DNA from: an uncultured Eubacteriales bacterium
GTDB lineage: Bacteria; Bacillota; Clostridia; Lachnospirales; Lachnospiraceae
DNA: 43,249 nt
Reading direction: 5' to 3'
Assembly (NCBI GenBank): GCA_900313775.1
Contig: OMSP01000137.1
Span: forward strand, 1 to 43,249
Shown here: positions 33,944 to 40,494 of the stretch, one piece after another
Layout of the letters: each line of letters starts with the position of its first letter
Position numbering within the stretch: the first letter of the stretch is position 1
Notes under the pieces: model-generated
What the model saw: the letters and a program-made list of their open reading frames with translations, nothing else
What the model was told of the DNA's origin: nothing
The model's database searches: none
Program-made: the position numbers and the translations under genes

Positions 33944-34905
33944 TGATGCGCGCTCCTCTCATTGTGATCGCCGGACCGACGGCTGTCGGAAAAAGCGGAC
34001 TGGCAGTCAGACTGGCAGAAAAGATTGGCGGCAGCATTATATCGGCTGATTCGATGCAGGTCTACCGCGGGATGGATATCGGTACTGCCAAGATATCAAA
34101 GGAGGATATGCGGTCTATACCGCATTATCTGCTCGACGTGGCAGATCCCGCTGATGATTTCACGGTCGCTGACTATCAGCCGCTGGCTGAAACAGCGATC
34201 CGCGAGGTGCTGAATGAGGGCCGTATTCCGATACTGGTCGGCGGTACAGGTTTTTATATTCAGGCTGTCGTGTACGGGATCGACTTTGATACCGACGAGG
34301 GGACCGATACGAAGCTTCGAAAAGAACTTTCGGCTCTCGAGAAAGTGAGAGGCAAAGGTTATCTCCATCAGTGTCTGGAGGCAGTAGATCCCGTGAGTGC
34401 CCGACTGATCCATCCGAACAATACACGGAGGATCATCCGTGCGCTGGAATTCTATGAGCACACGGGAGAGCCTTTTTCTGAACACAACCGTCGTGAATCA
34501 GAGAAGAAAGCGCGTTATCGGACTGCTTTCTACGTGTTGACTGATGACAGAAAGAAGCTCTATGCACGGATCGACCGCCGCGCTGCTCTGATGGTGAAAG
34601 AAGGACTGGTAGACGAAGTGCGGCGTCTGTTGGCAGATGGGGTGCCGTACGCGGCTCAGTCCATGAATTCTTTGGGATACAAAGAGACTGTCAAAGCTCT
34701 CCGGAATTCTGAAGCAGAATTGGACCGCAAAGCCCTGATCAGTGAGATCGCGCTTCACACCCGTCATTATGCAAAACGGCAGCTGACATGGTTCAAAAGG
34801 GAAAAGGGAGCAATATGGTTTGATATCGGTGACTTCACGGAAGGTGAGATACTGACGAAGATCCGGCAAGATCTGAGCATGAGAGGGATCACGGATGGCA
34901 GGTGA
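33940..34905 (+). CDS. miaA: tRNA dimethylallyltransferase MiaA
   Basis: MiaA transfers the dimethylallyl group from DMAPP to N6 of A37 in tRNAs reading UNN codons, making the substrate for MiaB. The 321-aa protein has P-loop GPTAVGKS at 12-19, SADSMQVYRGMDIGTAK next to it, VGGTGFYIQAV near 100-110 and the ERIDxR-like region ARIDRRAALMVKEGLVDEV. RHYAKRQLTWFKR marks the C-terminus. It starts at one of three consecutive ATG codons, the first overlapping the mutL stop. It overlaps the PAP2 gene by 11 nt. Confidence 0.97.
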   Translation: MMMRAPLIVIAGPTAVGKSGLAVRLAEKIGGSIISADSMQVYRGMDIGTAKISKEDMRSIPHYLLDVADPADDFTVADYQPLAETAIREVLNEGRIPILVGGTGFYIQAVVYGIDFDTDEGTDTKLRKELSALEKVRGKGYLHQCLEAVDPVSARLIHPNNTRRIIRALEFYEHTGEPFSEHNRRESEKKARYRTAFYVLTDDRKKLYARIDRRAALMVKEGLVDEVRRLLADGVPYAAQSMNSLGYKETVKALRNSEAELDRKALISEIALHTRHYAKRQLTWFKREKGAIWFDIGDFTEGEILTKIRQDLSMRGITDGR

Positions 34906-35395
34906 GTTTTACAAAAAACTCAATCTTTGCGTCAGACGGCGCCGCGTCTTGAGAGATCTTGTGCTGATCTGCAATGAGCGTCTCGTCATACCTGTCGCTT
35001 TGGTCTATCTGGCAGGGATATTTTCGGAGCTCTCAAACGGAGACCGAAAAGGAACGGTACTTCTGATAGCGGTGCCTGCAGCTGCGTTTCTGGCAATAAC
35101 AGTCCTGCGTAAAGCTATCGGCAGACCAAGGCCGTACAATGAACTGGATATCAGCCCGATAGTTGCCCGCGTCCGTGAGAGCTGTTCAATGCCAAGCCGG
35201 CATGTGGGCTCCGCGTTTGCGATCGGAAGTGTGTTGACAGCTCTTGCGCATCCCGTGCTTGGAGCGATCGTTCTCGCGCTGGGAGTGGTCATAGCCGCAT
35301 CGCGTGTGCTGGGAGGAGTACATTATCTGACAGATGTCACGGCCGGTGCTGTTATCGGTCTATTGAGCGGGGTGGCTGCGTATCTGTTGAAATGA
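34895..35395 (+). CDS. PAP2 superfamily phosphatase-like membrane protein
   Basis: This 166-aa protein has about four hydrophobic segments (30-45, 53-71, 105-120, 122-140 and a last one to 166). It has the three motifs of lipid phosphate phosphatases: RKAIGRPRP (72-80, arginine in place of the usual first lysine), PSRH (100-103, where the family has PSGH) and SRxxxxxHxxxD (136-147). Members dephosphorylate phosphatidate, phosphatidylglycerophosphate or undecaprenyl diphosphate; which one is open here. The PSGH glycine to arginine change needs attention but the catalytic H103 is kept. It occupies the place where many Firmicutes have hfq between miaA and the gamma-lyase gene. Confidence 0.88.
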   Translation: MAGEFYKKLNLCVRRRRVLRDLVLICNERLVIPVALVYLAGIFSELSNGDRKGTVLLIAVPAAAFLAITVLRKAIGRPRPYNELDISPIVARVRESCSMPSRHVGSAFAIGSVLTALAHPVLGAIVLALGVVIAASRVLGGVHYLTDVTAGAVIGLLSGVAAYLLK

Positions 35396-35410
35396 GAAAG
35401 TGAGCGAATT

Positions 35411-36697
35411 ATGATAGACAGTCAACTGTATGAGAGATTCGGATTGACCGCTCCGGTCATCGGATTTGCACAGAAGGAGCTGGAAGAACTGCGTCCGCGA
35501 TTCGACGCGATCGATGAAAATGCAGAAGCGGCACAGCTGCGCGTTATCGATGCGATGCAGCAGGCGCGTGTGGATGCGGCATGCTTTGCTTCCACCAACG
35601 GATACGGATATGACGATGTGGGGCGTGATAAGCTTGAGAAGGTCTATGCTCATCTGTTCGGCACGGATGACGCACTTGTACGGCCCCAGATCACCTGCGG
35701 CACACACGCTCTGTCGTTGGCTCTGCACGCGGTCTTAAGGCCCGGAGACGAGCTGATATCTCCTGTAGGGCAGCCATATGAGACACTCAAGTCAGTCATC
35801 GGTATCAAAGAGGCACGTAATTCTCTTGCAGAGTACGGAGTGAGCTATAAACAGATAGAGCTTAAGGATGATTTCAGTTTTGATTATGATGCGATCAGGG
35901 AAAGTATTACTGAAAAGACTCGCATGATGACGATTCAGCGCTCCAAAGGTTATCAGGTGCGGCCGAGTTTTTCCGCGAGACAGATAGGAGAGCTTATAGC
36001 ATTTATCAAGGATATCGACCCATCGATCATCTGCATGGTAGACAATTGTTACGGAGAGTTTGTCGAGGATGTCGAACCGAGTCATCTGGGAGCCGATCTG
36101 ACAGTCGGTTCGCTGATCAAAAACCCTGGAGGAGGGTTGGCACCGCTGGGAGGATATATCGCTGGAAGAGGCGATTTGATCGAACAATGCGCCTATATGC
36201 TTACCTCACCGGGGCTGGGAAAAGAAGTGGGAGCTTCCCTGTCTGTTCTTCCGGCCTTTTATCAGGGGTTGTTTCTGGCGCCTACAGTGACGGCTTCCGC
36301 TCTGAAAGGAGCGATCTTTGCCGCATCTGTCTATGAAGATCTCGGTTTCGACGTTCTGCCGGGCAAATATGATGAGCGGCATGATATCATTCAGGCGGTG
36401 ACCCTGGGATCGGCCGAACGCGTGATAGCTTTTTGCAGAGGCATCCAGGCGGGAGCGCCGGTCGATGCCTATGTCACTCCGGAGCCATGGGATATGCCCG
36501 GATATGACTGTCAGGTGATCATGGCTGCCGGCGCTTTTGTATCAGGATCATCGATCGAATTGAGTGCCGATGCTCCGATAAGAGAGCCGTATGCTGTATA
36601 CTTCCAGGGAGGGCTTACCTGGCCGCACGCTAAACTTGGCATTATGAAGTCATTACAGCAGCTTGTGGACGAAAGGCTGGTGGAAGTGCATGAGTGA
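35411..36697 (+). CDS. Methionine gamma-lyase family PLP protein (aluminium-resistance type)
   Basis: This 428-aa PLP enzyme belongs to the Met_gamma_lyase group historically called aluminium resistance protein (YnbB). The PLP lysine is K237 in GSLIKNPGGGLAPLGGYIAG. FASTNGYGYDDVGRDKLE and ITCGTHALSLALHAVLRPGDE carry the cofactor phosphate and ring contacts. These proteins are assumed to split sulfur amino acids, but the substrate of most members is not established. The gene starts 15 nt after the PAP2 gene and its end overlaps the next gene by 8 nt. The miaA-to-gamma-lyase order is common in Firmicutes. Confidence 0.93.
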   Translation: MIDSQLYERFGLTAPVIGFAQKELEELRPRFDAIDENAEAAQLRVIDAMQQARVDAACFASTNGYGYDDVGRDKLEKVYAHLFGTDDALVRPQITCGTHALSLALHAVLRPGDELISPVGQPYETLKSVIGIKEARNSLAEYGVSYKQIELKDDFSFDYDAIRESITEKTRMMTIQRSKGYQVRPSFSARQIGELIAFIKDIDPSIICMVDNCYGEFVEDVEPSHLGADLTVGSLIKNPGGGLAPLGGYIAGRGDLIEQCAYMLTSPGLGKEVGASLSVLPAFYQGLFLAPTVTASALKGAIFAASVYEDLGFDVLPGKYDERHDIIQAVTLGSAERVIAFCRGIQAGAPVDAYVTPEPWDMPGYDCQVIMAAGAFVSGSSIELSADAPIREPYAVYFQGGLTWPHAKLGIMKSLQQLVDERLVEVHE

Positions 36698-37913
36698 TCG
36701 AGCACAGGTCCTGGTCATCGGCGGAGGGGCATCCGGTATGGCGGCATCTGTCACGGCAGCTGCACGCGGGAGAGAAGTCGTCCTTCTGGAAGGGAATGAC
36801 CGCGTGGGGAAAAAGTTACTGGTCACAGGAAACGGTAAGTGTAATTTTACCAATGAGATACTTGATCCATCATGTTATCATGAGGCCGCCGGTTCTTTTG
36901 CTTCGTCCGTTATCGGTAAGTTCTCCAACAGAGATCTGATCGACTGGTTTTCGGATATCGGTATCGAATCCACGGTAAAAGACGGACGCGTTTACCCCGG
37001 AAGCGAGCAGGCATCAAGTGTCCTGGATGCACTGCGGCTGCAACTTGAAGGAACCGGTGTGCGAGTCATCACCGGGGCGAAAGTGATGTCGATCAGAAAG
37101 AAGCAAGAGCTGTTTGAAGTCCAGACGGTACAGAAGACCTGGTCGGCTGAGACAGTGATATTGGCTGCAGGTTCGGCAGCTGCTCCCAAGACAGGTTCAG
37201 ACGGATCCGGATACCGGCTTGCGGAACAGATGGGATTAACGGTGCGTGAACCACTGCCGGCTCTGACGAGTCTGCATCTGAAAGCAGATTATACAAAGTC
37301 ATGGCAGGGAGTGAGATGCGATGGCAGTATCACTCTTATATCTGACGGCAGTCCAGTTGCATCATCACAGGGCCAGCTTCAGCTGACATCTTACGGTATA
37401 TCCGGCATACCTGCGTTTCAGGTGAGTCGATACGCCTCGCGTTCTCTGGCAGAAGGCAGTAAAGTCAGCGCACGTATTTGTTTCGGCAGTGGAGAGAAGA
37501 CAGCGGAGGAAACGGGAAAAAGTTTGAAAGCAAGACGGGAGAAGATAGGAGACTATCCTGCCGCAAGCTTTCTGAATGGTGTTCTGCCAAAAAACCTTGC
37601 AGGCGTATTGCTTCGTCTCGCCGGCTTCGGCAAAGGTAAATACTGCAGAGATCTGACTGATCAGGAACTGGAGAGCCTGGCCGATATCATGACTGAGCTT
37701 GTCGTTCCGGTGACCGGAACAGGCGGTCTTGTCCAGGCACAGGTGTGCACCGGAGGAGTGGTGACGGACCAGATAGACCCAGCCAGCATGGAGTGCTTTG
37801 ATATTCCGGGTCTGTATGTAACCGGCGAGCTGTTGGATGTAGACGGGATCTGCGGCGGATACAATCTGCACTGGGCGTTTGCCACCGGGCGTCTGGCCGG
37901 ATTCAGCGTCTGA
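36690..37913 (+). CDS. BaiN/HI0933-like NAD(P)/FAD-dependent oxidoreductase
   Basis: This 407-aa flavoprotein begins with the dinucleotide loop VIGGGASGMAAS (about 9-20) and then RVGKKLLVTGNGKCNFTN, the signature of the HI0933/BaiN family. TGGLVQAQVCTGGV and GLYVTGELLDVDGICGGYNLHWAFATG in the C-terminal half complete the FAD site. The BaiN member from a bile-acid-converting Clostridium reduces bile-acid intermediates, but most relatives are uncharacterised and no bile-acid genes are present here. ATG 36690 overlaps the upstream stop. It is the last gene of the long run; no terminator is visible before the next promoter. Confidence 0.9.
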   Translation: MSDRAQVLVIGGGASGMAASVTAAARGREVVLLEGNDRVGKKLLVTGNGKCNFTNEILDPSCYHEAAGSFASSVIGKFSNRDLIDWFSDIGIESTVKDGRVYPGSEQASSVLDALRLQLEGTGVRVITGAKVMSIRKKQELFEVQTVQKTWSAETVILAAGSAAAPKTGSDGSGYRLAEQMGLTVREPLPALTSLHLKADYTKSWQGVRCDGSITLISDGSPVASSQGQLQLTSYGISGIPAFQVSRYASRSLAEGSKVSARICFGSGEKTAEETGKSLKARREKIGDYPAASFLNGVLPKNLAGVLLRLAGFGKGKYCRDLTDQELESLADIMTELVVPVTGTGGLVQAQVCTGGVVTDQIDPASMECFDIPGLYVTGELLDVDGICGGYNLHWAFATGRLAGFSV

Positions 37914-37919
37914 GCGCGG

Positions 37920-37948
37920 TGTACAAGATGAGCGATCTATGCTATACT
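37920..37948 (+). promoter_or_regulatory. Extended -10 promoter of the mre operon
   Basis: TGTACA (37920-37925, 4 of 6) lies exactly 17 nt before TATACT (37943-37948, 5 of 6), and TGC directly precedes the -10 box, giving an extended -10. Transcription is expected near 37955, leaving a leader of about 109 nt before the mreB-like gene. It gives the cell-elongation genes a start separate from the upstream operon. Confidence 0.65.
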
Positions 37949-37961
37949 GACAATGTTCATG

Positions 37962-38034
37962 ACAGGGGAGTGTGATCTGCGAAAGGAACCGTCAAAGGTT
38001 CCGTTCTGATGCGTGTTTCGCGTTGATTCCCTGT
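37962..38034 (+). ncRNA. Structured 5' leader RNA of the mre operon, family not recognised
   Basis: The leader folds into an extended helix. ACAGGGG (37962-37968) pairs with TCCCTGT (38028-38034), and ATC (37975-37977) with GAT (38025-38027). TGCGAAA (37978-37984) pairs with TTTCGCG (38016-38022), and GGAACC (37985-37990) with GGTTCC (37997-38002) around loop GTCAAA. That gives 23 base pairs with two G-U pairs, a 6-nt bulge and a 13-nt single-stranded bulge at 38003-38015. A small alternative hairpin (ATGCG, 38009-38013, with CGCGT, 38019-38023) would compete with the third helix, as in switching RNAs. No T-tract follows, so it is not a simple terminator. It could be a riboswitch, a protein-binding leader or an RNA-stability element. 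Confidence 0.5.
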
Positions 38035-38063
38035 GCAGGTTTAGTTAATGATACGGAAGACCT

Positions 38064-39086
38064 ATGGCTAAACATCATGTGTACGGCATAGATCTTGGAT
38101 CATATGAGATCAAGGTCTATGATCTGGAAAAAGACAATATATGGACGGAAAAGAATGTAGTTGCCGTTGACAGCAGCGGTGCGCTGCTTGCGGTCGGCGA
38201 CCATGCTTTTGCCATGTATGAGAAAACGCCTCCGGATATAGAGGTCGTCTTTCCTATGCATGAGGGCGTCATCTCTGACTTCCAGCATATTCAGGATCTG
38301 CTGCAGTATCTTCTGGATGCGGGCAGCACTTTCGCTGCGGGCGGCGAGTATACGATCGCTGTTCCGGCTGACGTTACTGAGCTGGAGAAGCGGGCTTTCT
38401 TTGATCTGCTCGTTCACTCTTCGGCGAAGGCACGCTCTGTCAAGGTCATCGAGCGCGGAGTCGCAGACGCGATCGGTCTCGGGCTTGACGTTCAGAGATC
38501 TGACGGAGTCTTCGTTGCCAATTTTGGCGGAGAGACGCTGGAACTGTCTGTTATCGCTGCCGGCGGGCTGGTCTTTAATCAGCGCCTCCCGATCGGCGGG
38601 AGAGTGATGGACAGGCTGATCGTAGAGCGTGTTCGGCATCATTACAATTTTCTGATCGGACTGACCACTGCCGAGAAACTGAGGATGAAGGTCGGCATCA
38701 AGGACGACAGAAGCGGACGCACTGTCAAGATCGCAGGGCGCGATCTGCTCTACGGTGTTCCGACAGTCAAACAGATTCCTGCTTCTTTGGTACGGGCTTC
38801 TCTGAAAGATCTTCTGGAACAATGCGTGGAAGCCATCCTGTCGCTCATAGAACGGACACCGCCGGAGATACACAGGATCATATTGAATGACGGGATCTAT
38901 GTGGCGGGCGGATTGGCAAGGATGACCGGTCTGCCGCAGTATATCAACCGCGCGACCGGACTGCATGTGCATACTTCACGCAAACCTGAGATGTGTTCGG
39001 TAAGGGGACTGGAGCAGATAGTCAAGCTGGAGGAATTGAATGAACTCGCGTATTCCATGGAGGAAGACACGGAGCGCTGGGCATAA
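38064..39086 (+). CDS. mreB: Divergent MreB-like rod-shape protein
   Basis: This 340-aa actin-fold protein is placed as MreB by its position before mreC and mreD and by its overall pattern. GIDLGSYEIKVYD (8-20) is the phosphate-1 loop. AVPADVTELEKRAFFDLL and VIERGVADAIGLGL match the MreB VPAxxTxxEKRA and EPxAAAIGAGL blocks. The phosphate-2 loop, normally DIGGGTT, reads NFGGETLELSVI here, with the aspartate and the GGGT loop lost. GGLARMTGLPQYI replaces the GGGALLxGLD adenosine loop. MreB filaments guide elongation synthesis at the membrane. Nucleotide use by this copy is uncertain, and a canonical MreB may be encoded elsewhere. GGAAGA precedes the ATG, behind a structured leader. Confidence 0.85.
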   Translation: MAKHHVYGIDLGSYEIKVYDLEKDNIWTEKNVVAVDSSGALLAVGDHAFAMYEKTPPDIEVVFPMHEGVISDFQHIQDLLQYLLDAGSTFAAGGEYTIAVPADVTELEKRAFFDLLVHSSAKARSVKVIERGVADAIGLGLDVQRSDGVFVANFGGETLELSVIAAGGLVFNQRLPIGGRVMDRLIVERVRHHYNFLIGLTTAEKLRMKVGIKDDRSGRTVKIAGRDLLYGVPTVKQIPASLVRASLKDLLEQCVEAILSLIERTPPEIHRIILNDGIYVAGGLARMTGLPQYINRATGLHVHTSRKPEMCSVRGLEQIVKLEELNELAYSMEEDTERWA

Positions 39087-39088
39087 TC

Positions 39089-39961
39089 ATGAAATCAGTC
39101 AAGAATATCAAAATCAAAAGCCGGCATTTGCTGCTGATCTTTGCCGCCATCTGCGTAATACTGATGGGACTTTCGCTTCTGTCCAAGATGACCAGAGGAC
39201 CCTTCCGTGTGATCGCAGGTTACACAGTCGTGCCGATGCAGAAAGGTCTGAACCACATCGGTCGCTGGACGGTGGATGTGACACAGAATTTTCAGACGAT
39301 CAAGGAGCTTCGAACTGAAAACAAGAAACTGCAGAAGCAGATAGATGACCTCACCGTTGAAAACGGTGAGCTGGCTCTGAACCAGAAGGAGCTGGAGCGC
39401 CTGGAGGGATTATATAAGCTGGATCAGAACTATGCAGATTATGAAAAGACCGGCGCCCGTGTCATTGCAAGCAATACCAGCAACTGGTTTGATGTGTTTA
39501 CAATAGACAAAGGCAAGAAAGACGGTATCAAACCGGGCATGAATGTCATGGCCGGATCCGGTCTTGTCGGTATAGTGACCGAGACAGGGCCGAACTGGGC
39601 TTCCGTGCGTTCCATCATAGATGACACCAGCTATGTCTCAGGCATGATGCTTTCGACCGGTGAAAAGTGTATGATCCGCGGGGATCTGAGGCTGATAGGT
39701 TCCGGCAAAATACGTTTCGAGGATCTGCCTGTGAGCGACGCTGAGATAGAAAAGGGCGAGCAGGTGGTCACTTCTTATATCAGCAATAAGTATCTTCAGG
39801 GTATACTGATCGGTTATGTCAGCGAGATCAAGACGGACAAGAACGGACTTACACGGCACGGGACTATTACGCCGGCCGCTGATTTCTCGGATCTTCAGGA
39901 TGTACTGGTGATTACAAAGACCAAGGTCGAACTGGATAAACAGAACAATAAGAAAGACTGA
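39089..39961 (+). CDS. mreC: Rod shape-determining protein MreC
   Basis: MreC links the MreB filaments to PBP2 at the outer face of the membrane. The 290-aa protein has one N-terminal transmembrane helix (about residues 11-31), then a coiled coil (about 67-115, LRTENKKLQKQIDDLTVENG). Two beta-barrel halves follow, with KKDGIKPGMNVMAGSGLVGIV and the LIGYVSEIK strand near the end. It starts 2 nt after the mreB stop and shares the operon with mreD and PBP2, the standard elongation-complex order. The basic tail is short. Nothing in it is truncated. Confidence 0.93.
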   Translation: MKSVKNIKIKSRHLLLIFAAICVILMGLSLLSKMTRGPFRVIAGYTVVPMQKGLNHIGRWTVDVTQNFQTIKELRTENKKLQKQIDDLTVENGELALNQKELERLEGLYKLDQNYADYEKTGARVIASNTSNWFDVFTIDKGKKDGIKPGMNVMAGSGLVGIVTETGPNWASVRSIIDDTSYVSGMMLSTGEKCMIRGDLRLIGSGKIRFEDLPVSDAEIEKGEQVVTSYISNKYLQGILIGYVSEIKTDKNGLTRHGTITPAADFSDLQDVLVITKTKVELDKQNNKKD

Positions 39962-39969
39962 GGAGTTCT

Positions 39970-40494
39970 TTGAACCGCTATCGTTTTATCATAAAAATAC
40001 TGATCATATTGGTCGCGTTTCTGGCTCAGAGCATGCTGTTCGGCAGCATCTCTTTTGCTTCCGTACGCCCCAATCTGCTTCTGATCATTACGGCTCTTTC
40101 CGGTTTTATGATAGGAGAGAAAGAGGGAATATGGGTCGGTTTCGTCTGTGGTCTGTTCTGGGATATCTCCAGCGGAGAGCTGATCGGTTATTATGCGCTG
40201 ATCTTTCTGATCATCGGTTATTTCAACGGCCGCTTTCACAGCCTGTTTTTCGATGAGGACGTAAGGCTGCCGCTGACAGCTGTCGCTGTGAGCGATCTGG
40301 TCTTCGGACTGATCGTCTGCGTCACCCAGTTTTTCCTGCGCGGCCGCTTTGCCTTTGGAACTTATCTGTTCCGCATCATACTTCCCGAACTGCTCTTTAC
40401 TGTTCTCGTGACGCTGATGCTGTATCCGCTGATCATCCGTTACAGCCGTTTTGCTTATGATTTCGAGCAAAGGAGATCCGGTAAATTTGTTTGA
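39970..40494 (+). CDS. mreD: Rod shape-determining protein MreD
   Basis: MreD is a small integral membrane partner of MreC and PBP2. The 174-aa protein has about five hydrophobic segments, starting with IIKILIILVAFLAQSMLFG. SVRPNLLLIITALSGFMIGEKEGIWVGFVCGLFWDI is typical of the family. The start TTG 39970 lies only 4 nt after AGGAG. Its last codons overlap the PBP2 start. Sequence conservation in this family is weak, so the call rests on membrane pattern, motif and position. Confidence 0.9.
   Translation: MNRYRFIIKILIILVAFLAQSMLFGSISFASVRPNLLLIITALSGFMIGEKEGIWVGFVCGLFWDISSGELIGYYALIFLIIGYFNGRFHSLFFDEDVRLPLTAVAVSDLVFGLIVCVTQFFLRGRFAFGTYLFRIILPELLFTVLVTLMLYPLIIRYSRFAYDFEQRRSGKFV

Noticed and set aside
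37955..37991. Possible glutamine (glnA-type) riboswitch in the mre leader
   Set aside because: GTTC and GAAC could pair, but the conserved GGAAGUARG core is absent and GGAACC pairs better with GGTTCC.
37978..38022. GAAA and CTGATG in the mre leader, resembling hammerhead ribozyme core parts
   Set aside because: There is no stem between GGTTCC and CTGATG, no A after CTGATG and no cleavage-site arrangement. The pieces do not form a hammerhead in any of the three permutations.
38100..38972. 290-codon minus-strand open frame opposite mreB
   Set aside because: It is a shadow of the real mreB frame; no domain or ribosome site supports it.
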